DNA of 35,421 nt from Bacteroidota bacterium. GTDB taxonomy: Bacteria > Bacteroidota > Bacteroidia > UBA7662. Location: NCBI GenBank assembly GCA_005799025.1, contig SYHX01000003.1:1-35421 (forward strand). Direction: 5' to 3'. How positions within the stretch are numbered: the first letter of the stretch is position 1; every line of letters begins with the position of its first letter. A program made the position numbers and the translations under genes. The notes beneath the pieces are model-generated. The model worked only from the letters and a program-made list of their open reading frames with translations. It was not told where the DNA came from and searched no databases. This document shows positions 6,926-16,900 of this stretch, piece by piece.

Positions 6926-8158
6926 TTGAGCGACTCAGCAAGTAACCTCGACTTCTTTGTTCAACCTGACCCGGGCTCGGTTCCTGGAGCAGATGACTAT
7001 CCTTCTTATACTTTAGGGTCATCGGTTCTGAGAATTTCGGCTCGTAACGATTTGCCTAGCTCTACCGCAGTAGTCTTGATTGGCCTGGATGAGATTCGGC
7101 AAAGCTCGGCTAGCCCTGCTAGCCCTCTGAAGTCAAGGGACACAGCCGCTGTTTGGATACGCGCTGCACTCTATGCGATGCCCACTGGGGAGCAATTTCC
7201 GATAGTAGCAGATTTGGGTAATATGATTCCAGGGAGGTCTTTTGAGGATACATTGTCAGCCATTTCCCAGGTAAGCTCTGAATTACGGGAGCTGGGTCAT
7301 ATTCCGGTTTGGATAGGCGGTAGCCTACCCCTGCTCCGGGGAATCTTCCAAGGATTCAAGGGGAATGGCCCCACGGATATATCGGTTGTCTCTTCCCGTA
7401 CCCATTTCAAAACAGACCCTGAGCTGGCACCTTATGAATTTGCCCTTAGGAGTCTGGTCGAAAACGATTCCTTGCATTTATTCAATTTGAGTTGCTTGGC
7501 CGGTCAAGCACACTACCAAGAAGTCGGCGAATCTGCACTCTTGGAGCAAATGCGCTTTGAACAGCTCCGATTAGGACCACTACGACAGCATCCCGATTGG
7601 GCAGAGCCTCTCCTTCGATCTTCCGATTTCACTGTCTTTAGTTTGAGCAGTGTTCGCTGGTCGGATACGGAGGGTAATCCTTTCGGTGGGCCCAATGGGC
7701 TTTTTGCCCATGAGTTTTGCCAACTTTCGCATTATGCGGGGGCAAACGATTTATTGAAAGCGGCCTATTTCTGTGATTATTTTCCAACGGATCATTCATC
7801 GATGCCAAACCGTGGAAATAACATTGGATCATCACAGGCTCATGCTGGTGCCCACGTTCTTGCTCAAGGAATTTGGTATTTGCTGGAAGGAATTTCACAA
7901 CGTTGCGATGACGCCCCTAAGATCAATTCCAGAAATTATACAAGGTATACCATGGCCCTCCCGGGAGATCATGAACTGATTTTTGTAAAAAGCCAAAAAA
8001 CCGGCCGTTGGTGGATTGAAGTAAGCCTCCCCGTTCCTGCAGGTTCACGCAAAGAGCGAACACTCCTTGTTCCCTGCGCTTACGATGACTACCTCAAAGC
8101 AACGGCCGGAGAATTACCGGATCGTTGGTGGCGAATTCACCAAAAATACCTACAATAA
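6926..8158 (+). CDS. Arginase/formimidoylglutamase-family protein, probably catalytically dead
   Basis: The 410-aa protein has the arginase (ureohydrolase) fold pattern: SSTAVVLIGLDEIR, then ELGHIPVWIGGSLPLLRG, then GGPNGLFAHEFCQLSHYAGA (compare 'PNGLxxEEacqiaryaG' in Bacteroidetes formimidoylglutamase-like proteins), then FCDYFP. The metal-binding motifs are missing: GG[DS]H is GGSLP, DAHxD is absent from the expected SVVSSRTHFKTD strand, and SxDxDxxDP reads SLSSVRWSD. In known arginases these residues hold two Mn ions, so hydrolysis seems unlikely and a binding role is more likely. The start is TTG at 6926: a TGA lies two codons upstream and no ATG follows for about 90 codons. It overlaps convergent purD by 9 bp. 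Confidence 0.72.
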   Translation: MSDSASNLDFFVQPDPGSVPGADDYPSYTLGSSVLRISARNDLPSSTAVVLIGLDEIRQSSASPASPLKSRDTAAVWIRAALYAMPTGEQFPIVADLGNMIPGRSFEDTLSAISQVSSELRELGHIPVWIGGSLPLLRGIFQGFKGNGPTDISVVSSRTHFKTDPELAPYEFALRSLVENDSLHLFNLSCLAGQAHYQEVGESALLEQMRFEQLRLGPLRQHPDWAEPLLRSSDFTVFSLSSVRWSDTEGNPFGGPNGLFAHEFCQLSHYAGANDLLKAAYFCDYFPTDHSSMPNRGNNIGSSQAHAGAHVLAQGIWYLLEGISQRCDDAPKINSRNYTRYTMALPGDHELIFVKSQKTGRWWIEVSLPVPAGSRKERTLLVPCAYDDYLKATAGELPDRWWRIHQKYLQ

Positions 8159-9433
8159 CAAATCATCACCAATATCGGATCGGTAGAAGGCCCCATCAAA
8201 ATCCACAGCCGAGGCAAGGTTTCTGCTATTAAGAACGGCCTGTTCAAGTTCTTGGTGCAAGGCGGTTGCAGCCATAACCCTGCCCCCGCTGTTGAACACC
8301 TGGTTCTCTTTCCATGCCGTTCCAGCATGATAACAATAACGATCATCCCCAGGCTCGTTGGGCCACTGCATCATGGCCCCGGTCTTCGGCTCCAAAGGAT
8401 ACCCTTCCGAACATACCACGGTGGTGACCGCATAGCGTGGATCTACCCAAGGTACGCCATAAGGCAATTGGCCTTGGGCGGCCCCGTACATCCATTCCAA
8501 CATATCCTGCCCTAACCTCGGAAAAACTACCTGGGTTTCAGGATCTCCCATCCGAACATTGTATTCAATAACAAAGGGGTCATCCCCAACTTTCATCAAA
8601 CCCACAAAAAGAAATCCCCTATACTCCACGCCTTCTTGATTCAAACCTGCGATCGTAGGACGGACAATACATTCCTCGACCCTGTTAAGAAAAAACTCAT
8701 TCACAAAGGGTGGAGGTGATACAGCACCCATACCCCCTGTATTGGGGCCGCTATCCCCATGACCCACTCTTTTGTAATCTTTGGCCACAGGTAGCGTTAC
8801 CGAACGGTTGCCATCGCAGAGGACAAACACCGAACATTCTATGCCATTCAGAAATTGTTCAAACAATACCTTAGATCCAGAATTACCGAAGCGATGCTGA
8901 ACCCAAAACATATCCAAGGCCTCTAAGGCCTCTTCTCGTGATGCACAAATCACCACCCCTTTGCCTGCAGCCAAACCATCAGCTTTGAGAACCAAAGGGT
9001 AGGTTACAGCATGCAAATACATCTCTGCCGATACACGCTCCGAAGCCTCAAAGGTTCTGGCCTTGGCGGTAGGAATTCCGTGACGGTTCATGAATGCTTT
9101 GGAATAGTCTTTGCTGCCCTCCAAGCGAGCCCCCGCCTGATCAGGGCCCAATACTGCCAGATTCGCCAACCTTGGGTCAGCTTTGCATTGGTCCACGAGG
9201 CCATGCACCAAAGGGTCCTCCGGTCCGATCACCACCAGGTCTACATAATGTTCCCTAACCCAATCAGACCAAGCCCCAAAATCCCGCCAATCCGGACAAT
9301 CCTTGGTAGCCCAATGGCGAGTGCCTGCATTACCTGGATGAACCCAAAGCTCTTCGCAGAGGGGGCTTGAGGACAAATTCACGGCCATGGCATGTTCACG
9401 CCCTCCGGATCCAAGAATTAATACTCGCAACAT
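8150..9433 (-). CDS. purD: Phosphoribosylamine--glycine ligase
   Basis: PurD joins 5-phosphoribosylamine to glycine with ATP, giving GAR in de novo purine synthesis. The 427 aa match the family length. The N-domain opens MLRVLILGSGGREHAMA. The ATP-grasp region includes PLVLKADGLAAGKGVVIC and GDSGPNTGGMGAVSPPPF, and the metal-binding end EYNVRMGDPETQVV is present. A C-terminal domain follows (VCSEGYPLEPKTGAM). The gene is last in a tight minus-strand operon, 8 bp after the DUF4837 gene. Its stop codon lies inside the last codons of the convergent arginase-like gene, so there is no intergenic terminator. Confidence 0.96.
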   Translation of the reverse strand: MLRVLILGSGGREHAMAVNLSSSPLCEELWVHPGNAGTRHWATKDCPDWRDFGAWSDWVREHYVDLVVIGPEDPLVHGLVDQCKADPRLANLAVLGPDQAGARLEGSKDYSKAFMNRHGIPTAKARTFEASERVSAEMYLHAVTYPLVLKADGLAAGKGVVICASREEALEALDMFWVQHRFGNSGSKVLFEQFLNGIECSVFVLCDGNRSVTLPVAKDYKRVGHGDSGPNTGGMGAVSPPPFVNEFFLNRVEECIVRPTIAGLNQEGVEYRGFLFVGLMKVGDDPFVIEYNVRMGDPETQVVFPRLGQDMLEWMYGAAQGQLPYGVPWVDPRYAVTTVVCSEGYPLEPKTGAMMQWPNEPGDDRYCYHAGTAWKENQVFNSGGRVMAATALHQELEQAVLNSRNLASAVDFDGAFYRSDIGDDLLL

Positions 9434-9441
9434 AAGATAAA

Positions 9442-10482
9442 TTATTTCGAAGAATCAACTGTGGCTACTGCAGTCATTAAGGCCTCCAATTCCCGCAACC
9501 ATACCTTCTTGGGCTCGTTAGGACAATATACAAAAGCCTCAGCGTGGTACACTACGCCGCTTCTTAACCAAGCGCGATGGACGAAAGGCCCACCCATGAA
9601 ATCTCCCTCCATTTTCCAAAGACCTCGAATGTGCCATCCAATCTTCTCTTTGTAAACACTTAATGGCGGAATTAGGTATTCTGTGTGATAAAAAGACCCC
9701 TCGGTGGGTCCAGGAATACAACGGGCAAGGACGCTGTCTCGCTCCCTGTGCACGTTCTCTACTCCTTGAATGGATTTAAAACTCAATATATTATTCCATA
9801 ACACAAAATTCATAGTGCCGCCTGGTATTTCTTTGCTCATCCAAGCGAATGAATGACGCAACACTTTCAAACGATAGTCTCCGGGTAAAGTCTTCAATTG
9901 CAGTCCAAGACTATCTTGTATCATGGATGCGAGACTATCCGCTTGAGTCATACGATCAAGCCTTCCCAAGATCAATTGCTGGTCCTGATGCAGAAAATAT
10001 TGAAGTAAAACGGAGCCATTGGAAAGTAAATATTCTTTCAAAGCCTCGACATTCTTTGCTACCAACCAAACCTCGCGCTGCGGATAAGCTTGAGAATTAA
10101 GAATGCAACGCTTATAAATACTTTGCTTACTCAAAGCAAGTTCAGCCCCTTTTTGAATCTCAGGGGGTAATTCTGAAAAATCATCAGCAAGAACACAGTG
10201 AAGAATTAGCCGATGTCTTTTTTGAAATTTATTGGAGCCCAAATCCTGAACTGGAATAAGTTTGAACCAAGGCTCCGGTTGAGGTAGTCCTATTTGTTCT
10301 GAAGATAATGTTTTCCGTAAAAGAACACCCAAATCCCCCTGCCAAAGGGCTGGATCACCTACAACTAAAATCTCCCCAACACCCCCAAGGGAATCCGGTT
10401 GTGAGCCCTGATTCATGCATCCCCCCAAAATTGAACATAAACCTAACGCGAGTAAAACCAATAATCGAAGCAATACTCCCAT
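9442..10482 (-). CDS. DUF4837 family lipoprotein
   Basis: The 346-aa protein begins with a hydrophobic signal and a lipobox LGGC (Cys22), then MNQGSQPDSLGGVGEILVVG. The motif GEILVV...W.G.LG..LRKTL...IGLPQPEPWFKL is characteristic of the DUF4837 family of Bacteroidetes lipoproteins, whose function is unknown. It also has the HRLILHCVL strand and the late LRGLWKMEGDFMGGPFVHRA segment. The frame opens at a TTG two codons earlier (10488); I prefer ATG 10482. It sits 10 bp after mltD, a pairing I recall as common in this phylum, which hints at a role near the cell wall or outer membrane (inference). Confidence 0.8.
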   Translation of the reverse strand: MGVLLRLLVLLALGLCSILGGCMNQGSQPDSLGGVGEILVVGDPALWQGDLGVLLRKTLSSEQIGLPQPEPWFKLIPVQDLGSNKFQKRHRLILHCVLADDFSELPPEIQKGAELALSKQSIYKRCILNSQAYPQREVWLVAKNVEALKEYLLSNGSVLLQYFLHQDQQLILGRLDRMTQADSLASMIQDSLGLQLKTLPGDYRLKVLRHSFAWMSKEIPGGTMNFVLWNNILSFKSIQGVENVHRERDSVLARCIPGPTEGSFYHTEYLIPPLSVYKEKIGWHIRGLWKMEGDFMGGPFVHRAWLRSGVVYHAEAFVYCPNEPKKVWLRELEALMTAVATVDSSK

Positions 10483-10492
10483 TCCCAAAATT

Positions 10493-12127
10493 TTATTTGG
10501 CTTTAATGCGAAGTGTCATACCAGGACTTAATCGGCTTTTGAGGGTAAGATTATTAAGCCTCATTAAATCCTCAACCGTCAAATTTTGAAATTTCTTTGA
10601 AATTCCATACAATGAATCACCGCGCCTTACCTTGTAATAGGTAACAGTACCCTTACGCGACGAAGATTTGGTATCGACCCCTTTCCCTGTTTCGGTGGTT
10701 TTGCCGGCAGGTACAGCTAATCCCTGCTTTGATGCAGTATCCAAAACAACTCCTGACTTGGATGCATTCGCATTGGTGGAATTAGCCACTGCTGAATCTT
10801 TGGAAGCAACAGGTGAAGGGGTGCTTGTAGGATTTTTCCTTATCTTGATTCTTGTTCCAACTCGTACATTATTTTTCCGAAGACCATTAATTCGTTTAAG
10901 CTCTTGGACGGTTGTTCCGTATTTCACTGCAATACTGTATAATTTTTCGCCCCTTCGAACCTTGTGATAGACCCATTCCTTTCGAGGTAATTTGGAAGAA
11001 CTGGGGTCCCCTAAAGCAGCATTCGCTGCCAAAGCCTGCTCTGCGATAACCCGAGACTGACTGAGCTCAAAAACATGATTCAAATACGCTACCCTTTTTC
11101 GTTCAAATTCGGGCACCAATTTGGCGGGTATTCTCAAGGCATATTCCGGGTATCCTGAAGGGACGAACTTTTGCTTGAGTTGAGGGTTCAACAGGGCCAG
11201 AACATCCGCTTCCAATCCGAGCATCTGAGCAAAATAGGTTAAAGGCAAAGGGCCTTGAACCCCGACGGTGTCAGTTTCGGCGGGTAAAGCTATCAATGGA
11301 AACTGCTGTAAATTGTGTTCTGAAGGATATGACATCAGGTAAGTTACCGCAATAAACGCTGGAACATAGCCTCTGGTTTCCGAAGGCAAATAGGGCATAA
11401 TTTCCCAAAACGTTGTTTTACCACCCGATCGACGAATTGCACGGTTAACATTCCCTGGGCCACAGTTATATGCTGCCAAGGCGAGGAGCCAATCGTTGTA
11501 GGTGTGGTGCAAATCCCTCAGAAATCGGCAAGCCGCATCTGAGGAAAGGACAGGATCCATTCGTTCATCCAAATAATAATTGACTTTGAGGCCATATTGG
11601 GCTCCAGTACCGTACATGAATTGCCATAAACCAGAAGCACCCACCCGGCTTACCGCGGTGGGATTAAGGGCCGATTCCACCACCGCCAAATGTTTGAGCT
11701 GATGGGGTAGCCGATGGCGTTCAAGTGCAGCCTCAAAAATAGGATTATAGTATTTACTAAGGGACATCACCCTCTCGGTGTACGTTTTGCGACGAATTCC
11801 ATACAAGTCAATGAAACCCCGAACATGAGCGTTATACTTCAATGGAATAGGCGACTGAATCTGCATCATTCTGCGCGATATAACAGAATCCACCAAAGGA
11901 GGAGCAAATCCGACAGGATATCCATATTTGTTTGGTGCGGGTGAGGTCAACCCTTCCTTTTTGAAAAATCTGATCGAAACCAAGCTGTCCAAATTCCTTA
12001 TAATCGCTTCGTTGGCGAGATCAAAACTGCTAAAAGTACTGGCGGTAGGTGCTCCGTTTGTTTGAGCCAATACATTGAACGAACACGAGCAACTAATAAC
12101 CAAGAAGGCAAACCAAAAAAACTTCAT
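10493..12127 (-). CDS. mltD: Membrane-bound lytic murein transglycosylase D with two LysM domains
   Basis: MltD cleaves the glycan strand of peptidoglycan, forming 1,6-anhydro-muramyl ends. The 544-aa protein has a signal peptide (residues 1-21). Its SLT domain (about 125-265) has the catalytic Glu151 in LAVVESALNP, GASGLWQFMYGTGAQYGL and LALAAYNCGPGNV. Two C-terminal LysM peptidoglycan-binding domains follow: YHKVRRGEKLYSIAVKYG (about 387-430) and YYKVRRGDSLYGISKKFQ (about 497-542), joined by a Ser/Thr/Lys-rich linker. There is no lipobox cysteine, unlike E. coli MltD, so it is probably soluble in the periplasm or held by LysM. It is third in the tatA-gatA-mltD-DUF4837-purD operon, 5 bp after gatA. 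Confidence 0.92.
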   Translation of the reverse strand: MKFFWFAFLVISCSCSFNVLAQTNGAPTASTFSSFDLANEAIIRNLDSLVSIRFFKKEGLTSPAPNKYGYPVGFAPPLVDSVISRRMMQIQSPIPLKYNAHVRGFIDLYGIRRKTYTERVMSLSKYYNPIFEAALERHRLPHQLKHLAVVESALNPTAVSRVGASGLWQFMYGTGAQYGLKVNYYLDERMDPVLSSDAACRFLRDLHHTYNDWLLALAAYNCGPGNVNRAIRRSGGKTTFWEIMPYLPSETRGYVPAFIAVTYLMSYPSEHNLQQFPLIALPAETDTVGVQGPLPLTYFAQMLGLEADVLALLNPQLKQKFVPSGYPEYALRIPAKLVPEFERKRVAYLNHVFELSQSRVIAEQALAANAALGDPSSSKLPRKEWVYHKVRRGEKLYSIAVKYGTTVQELKRINGLRKNNVRVGTRIKIRKNPTSTPSPVASKDSAVANSTNANASKSGVVLDTASKQGLAVPAGKTTETGKGVDTKSSSRKGTVTYYKVRRGDSLYGISKKFQNLTVEDLMRLNNLTLKSRLSPGMTLRIKAK

Positions 12128-12132
12128 TAAAT

Positions 12133-13560
12133 TTATTTTAAACTCTCCTTATAACAAAACTGATTTGCGGCTTCGAATAGACCTTGTTCCTGAAATGCAG
12201 ATCCCATTAATTGAAGGGCCAAGGGCATTCCTTCCTTATCGAACCCTAATGGAATCGATATCGCCGGTAAACCTGTCAAATTAGCCAATACAGTAAATTG
12301 ATCTTCAAGGTACATCGCCAAAGGATCATTGCATTTGGAACCGACTTCAAAGGCCGGTCCCACCGTAGTGGGCAGAGCAAAAACATCGCATTCAGACATG
12401 ATTTGCTGAAATTGATCCCGAAGAAGCCTACGGACTTTCTGTGCTTTAACATAGTATGCATCATAATAACCTTCACTCAAGACATATGTTCCTAACATTA
12501 TCCTTCGCTGAACTTCAGGGCCAAAACCCTGGGAGCGGGAGAGTTTGAAGGTGCTCTCCAAAGAATCTGCATCTGCATTACGAACACCGTAATGCATGCC
12601 AGAATAACGATTTAAATTCGAAGAGGCCTCCGCAGTCGCTAAAATATAATAAACGGGAATAGCATAATCCATTCCTTCTATTTCAAAGGGAATCAAGGTG
12701 TGTCCTTCTTTCGTGCTTCGCTCCAGAAAATTCTGCAACATCGATTGGAGTTCGGGATTCAAAGCTGAGCTGTTCATCCAACTCGGTGAATAACCAATTC
12801 GGTAGAACTTCTTCTCGCTCTTAAGAGTCAAGACATCATTGGCATCGGCCGTACATGTTGAGTCAAATTCATCCTTACCGGAAATGAAAGTGACTAAGTG
12901 TGCTACATCCTCTACCGATTGACCAAATACCCCAACCTGATCAAAGGAAGAGGCAAAGGCAATAATTCCATGTCGGGAGATTCGACCATAGGTGGGTTTG
13001 AAGCCGACCACGCCGCAATACGCTGCAGGTTGCCGAACCGAACCGCCCGTGTCCGTTCCCAAACTCAAATGACATGCCCCCATCGCAACTGCTGCAGCAG
13101 ACCCGCCAGAGGATCCACCGGGGACTCGTGAAGTATCCAAGGGATTTAGGACAGGGCCAAAGGCGGAATTTTCGTTCGAAGAACCCATTGCAAATTCATC
13201 GCAATTCAATCGACCAATCACCACTGCCCCTTGCTCCAGAAGTCTTTCGACGACCGTGGCCGAATAAAGAGACTGAAAACCCTCCAGTATCTTTGAAGAG
13301 GCGCTCACTAGATGACCCGCATAACATATATTATCTTTTAGCCCTACAACCACTCCTGTAAGGGGCTTGATATTACCTGAGCTAATTTCTTGATCCAATG
13401 CCTCAGCCCTCGCCAAGGCTTCTTCAGTATATAATTCCAAAAAGGCGTTCAAATGCGCCTGAGAGAGAGCGCGTTCTAAACAAAGCAGAACCTCGTCCTT
13501 AACGGTGGTTTGTCCCAGTCGAAGACGGGCTTGATATTCTGAAATTCTTTCAAAAGTCAA
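12133..13560 (-). CDS. gatA: Asp-tRNA(Asn)/Glu-tRNA(Gln) amidotransferase subunit A
   Basis: GatA releases ammonia from glutamine for transamidation of mischarged Glu-tRNA(Gln) or Asp-tRNA(Asn) by the GatCAB complex. The 475-aa amidase-signature protein has the full Ser-cisSer-Lys triad: Lys75 in VVGLKDNICYAG, Ser150 in VPGGSSGGSAAAVAMG and nucleophile Ser174 in LGTDTGGSVRQPAAYCG. FKPTYGRISRHGII and ASSFDQVGVFG follow, as is typical of GatA rather than other amidases. The start is TTG at 13560; an in-frame TAA four codons upstream excludes a longer start. gatB and gatC are not in the window, so the complex is encoded at separate sites. It starts 19 bp after the tatA stop. Confidence 0.95.
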   Translation of the reverse strand: MTFERISEYQARLRLGQTTVKDEVLLCLERALSQAHLNAFLELYTEEALARAEALDQEISSGNIKPLTGVVVGLKDNICYAGHLVSASSKILEGFQSLYSATVVERLLEQGAVVIGRLNCDEFAMGSSNENSAFGPVLNPLDTSRVPGGSSGGSAAAVAMGACHLSLGTDTGGSVRQPAAYCGVVGFKPTYGRISRHGIIAFASSFDQVGVFGQSVEDVAHLVTFISGKDEFDSTCTADANDVLTLKSEKKFYRIGYSPSWMNSSALNPELQSMLQNFLERSTKEGHTLIPFEIEGMDYAIPVYYILATAEASSNLNRYSGMHYGVRNADADSLESTFKLSRSQGFGPEVQRRIMLGTYVLSEGYYDAYYVKAQKVRRLLRDQFQQIMSECDVFALPTTVGPAFEVGSKCNDPLAMYLEDQFTVLANLTGLPAISIPLGFDKEGMPLALQLMGSAFQEQGLFEAANQFCYKESLK

Positions 13561-13579
13561 ATCCGAAGTTTAAACGATT

Positions 13580-13798
13580 TCAAGAACGTTTTTCATATTC
13601 GGATTCGGCATCTTTTTCAATCTCTTTCTTAATCCCTGAAGAAGCATCTTTGAATTCACGAATGCCTTTTCCTAGACCTTTGGCCAGTTCAGGAATGCGC
13701 TTAGCACCGAAAAGCAAGAGAATGACCGCAAAAATCAGGACTAATTCCCCTGAACTTAAATTAAAGAACAACAAAAGGATAGAAGCAAGTTCAAGCAT
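13580..13798 (-). CDS. tatA: Sec-independent protein translocase subunit TatA/TatE family
   Basis: TatA forms the variable-size pore of the twin-arginine pathway for folded proteins. The 72-aa protein has one transmembrane helix (about residues 17-31, [20 protein letters not shown]), then the hallmark [20 protein letters not shown] amphipathic helix, and a charged tail ([16 protein letters not shown]). The Phe-Gly at the hinge is conserved. I chose ATG 13798 because the frame can be extended upstream only through sequence that overlaps the neighbouring gene. It is the first gene of the operon, 12 bp or so after the predicted transcription start from a TATATTTGC box. tatC is not in the window. 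Confidence 0.93.
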   Translation of the reverse strand: MLELASILLLFFNLSSGELVLIFAVILLLFGAKRIPELAKGLGKGIREFKDASSGIKKEIEKDAESEYEKRS

Positions 13799-13815
13799 GG
13801 GTGATGGGTTTGAAG

Positions 13816-13824
13816 GCAAATATA
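13816..13824 (-). promoter_or_regulatory. Bacteroidetes-type promoter (-7 box) for the tatA-gatA-mltD-DUF4837-purD operon
   Basis: The minus strand reads TATATTTGC, an exact match to TAnnTTTGC, ending 17 bases before the tatA ATG. A TTT (one mismatch from TTG) lies 20 bases upstream at the expected -33 spacing. The five downstream genes are separated by 19, 5, 10 and 8 bp, so this is the likely main promoter of the operon. Confidence 0.6.
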
Positions 13825-13901
13825 ACCCGATTCCCCAGGTTTTTAAACATTCATGGCATTCAGTTAATGACGCACCAGGCCGAAACAGCCTAAAAAATGA
13901 C

Positions 13902-16900
13902 CTAAAAATCCAAGCCCAAAGAAATAACCCAGGTAGGCTGCAAGGCTTTGCGATTCTCATGGGCCCAAGCCCTGTCCAAGCGCAAGGAATACCCCAAAAC
14001 ATTAGCGCGCAGACCCATTCCATACGACCACAAGAGAGGCGACAAAGTCTGAAGAAGATTAACCCTCACCGGGCCTTGTATTATTTGTGTTGGGAAAAGT
14101 AAGCTATCGGCTTGCAGAAACTGCCCGCGGTTCCAAACCGTTGCTCCATCAGCAAAGCCGTAAATTCGAAAACTCCTCCAAAAATCAGAGCCCACCGGAA
14201 TCGCTGAACGCAATGCGGAGAATGCTAGCCGCAGCTCGGTACCCGAAGAAATAAAAGCGGATCCATTCCGGGTATTGATGGGCAGGCCTTTAACAGGGGC
14301 AGCCAGTGCAAACATCAAAACCCTGTTGGAGGCGGGGCGCGGCATATCCCCGTTAAACCGAGGTAATAGCCATTGCTCTGCACCACCAGCCATGTAATTA
14401 GCTTTCAGCGTGCCTCCTGAATGCTGAAAACTCAAACGATTAGCCCATACAAGTCCTGGCATCAAACTTGTATATGAGCGCCCTTCTAATGCCACAAGAT
14501 TCCCGGAACCTAAAAGTCCTCCAGTCGCAAAATATTTTTCACCGTATACTTTAATTCGAAAACCTCCCGTCCTCCAGCCAAAGGATTCCTTACTTTTTTC
14601 CCACATGGCCTCAAGGCGTATGCCGCTTAACTGTTCAACTATATCCAAATTTCCTTTGGGATTATCAGGGTTCAAAGGGCCCCGATCTACCGATGCCATG
14701 TGACCAACTGTGGCACTCAGACCGAAAGAACGACTTATGGGATAAGTCGCGGAGGTATAAAACTCAAGGGAACTGCGGATAGGTCCTGACGGCGCAGTTC
14801 CAATTCCGGGATTATCATAGGATTGAATAGCGGGTATAATCGAATAAACCCCCATCATTCGCCAATCAGTTAGCCCTTTGAGATTTTCATAAAGCAAATA
14901 CGATTGAAAATTGGAAAGAGACTGCAAAATCAATGCCCCCGCAGAAAGCGTTTGATCTTCAGGGATATCGGATAGGCTTATGCGTGTAACAGCGCCAGGT
15001 TGGGCATGCAACATGTGCAATGGACTCGCACTCAACAAAGGCATTCGGCCTGTAAGAATATTATTGCCTGCTTGAATTCCAATATTATCCATGGCTGAGG
15101 CCCTGACATAACGGCCCTTTCTCAAAATCGTATGCACTTTGGCCGGCTTGGATGCAAACAAGGCCCGAATGGCCATACCCAAGGGCGTATTTCTATCCGT
15201 CCCGCCCGTTCGCTCGTGATCAGCGGTGAGAACTTTTTCAACAGAAATAATAGAGGAATCTTTAAGAAATTCGGGGAAAGTAAATAATCCCACATTGGGC
15301 CTCACAATTAAATTTTCAGACCCAGGGACAAAACCGCTGGCAAGCAATGCAGCAACACGAGCGCGCTGTTCTCTGCGCCAAGAATTAACAGGCGGAGCGG
15401 AAGCGTAAGTTTCTGGCTTTTGAAATGTATCCAATCGACTTCGAAATCCAATCGTTGCATCCATTATCAAGTTCTTGTTGCCCAAAATCAGTTGGGTACT
15501 TTGAGAACCGGCTTCGTGCCATGCTAAATTTAGGGCAAATGGAGGGACCGCCTGAGGGGTTTCGGTGATCATATCCCATTGCCCTATATACTGAATTCGG
15601 TATCCGCTTCGATCGGAGAGCCATATTAATCGACCACCTGCAAGGGGCAACGGGTTGGAAACCTCTTCAGAATCAGAACTGAATAATATAATTGGTAAGG
15701 AATTCGGCAAAAAATCAAGGCGGCAAATTCCGGTGGTCTGTCTAGGTAATTGACCTATTGGATACAAGATTTGCATAGAGTCCAAAGGCTTAGAAAACCC
15801 AAAAACCACTCCTTTGGAACTTGGCACAAATCGAACATCTGATTTTTCAAGACTATCCATCAGCAAAATTCTCCATTGTTTGGTGTTTAGACTGCACAGC
15901 ATTAACCGAGATTGATGATGCTTTGAGCCAGCAATCACAAGACTTTTACCATCCGGTGACCAGTCAATGGATTGAACCCAATCCGCTTCCTTTACAGGTT
16001 GTTGATCTTGTACCCAAAGACCATCTGCCTGCTTTTGAAAATCCATAAGGAACAGCCCATTACCGAAGTCGCCAACAACGACCATGCGCTGTCCTCCGGG
16101 GTGCCATGCAATTACGGGAAATGAATTCGCGTCCACTCTACGTACCCGCTGGCTTCGGAATACTTCCTGGAGAATTTTGTTTGCGCGATCATAGGCCAAA
16201 ACTCTGTAGCGACCCCCACGGTACGCAACCAAGGCGATTTGCTTGCCCTTGGAATCCATACGGACTCTACTTTTTGGAATACCTCGTAAGGCAAGTATTT
16301 CTAACGCATCACGTGTTAGGGCATTTTCAACAGAATCTCTCGCAATCTCTGTTTGATATTCTTCTAAAATTCCTGTTACAAATTCGTTATAGGACTGTTT
16401 GTTCAAAGATCGAAATGCGGCCTGCACCTGGCGTTGAGACCTTGCTGCCATCAACAAACGAGTAGCGCCTCCTTCTCCACTCACCCGGATATACCGGTGC
16501 CAAAAAAGCGTACCGGCAAGATCCGGCCTTTGGCGAACTAATTCACCGTATCTGGGTTTGGTTCGACCCCTGACCCATTCTTGTAATTCGCGATCCATTG
16601 AGCCGTTCCATCCCAAGCCCCAATACCTAGCTAAACCCTCTGTGAACCATGATGGAAGAACCAATAGAGCTTGATTTTGTATTCTCTGAAAAGAATTACC
16701 CCCATAGACCAAATCAGCTATGAGAATGCGCGTAATACCTTCGCGGATTTGGGCAATCATTGTGGAGGAATACTGATCTGCAAAGACTGGAATTTTGTTA
16801 CCAGGTGCAGGAAAATTCCACCCGATATTGTAATAATACTTTTCTCTATTCAAATTACTTTCCTCCCATTCCAAGCGGTTCCTGTAAAGCAGCAATTGAT

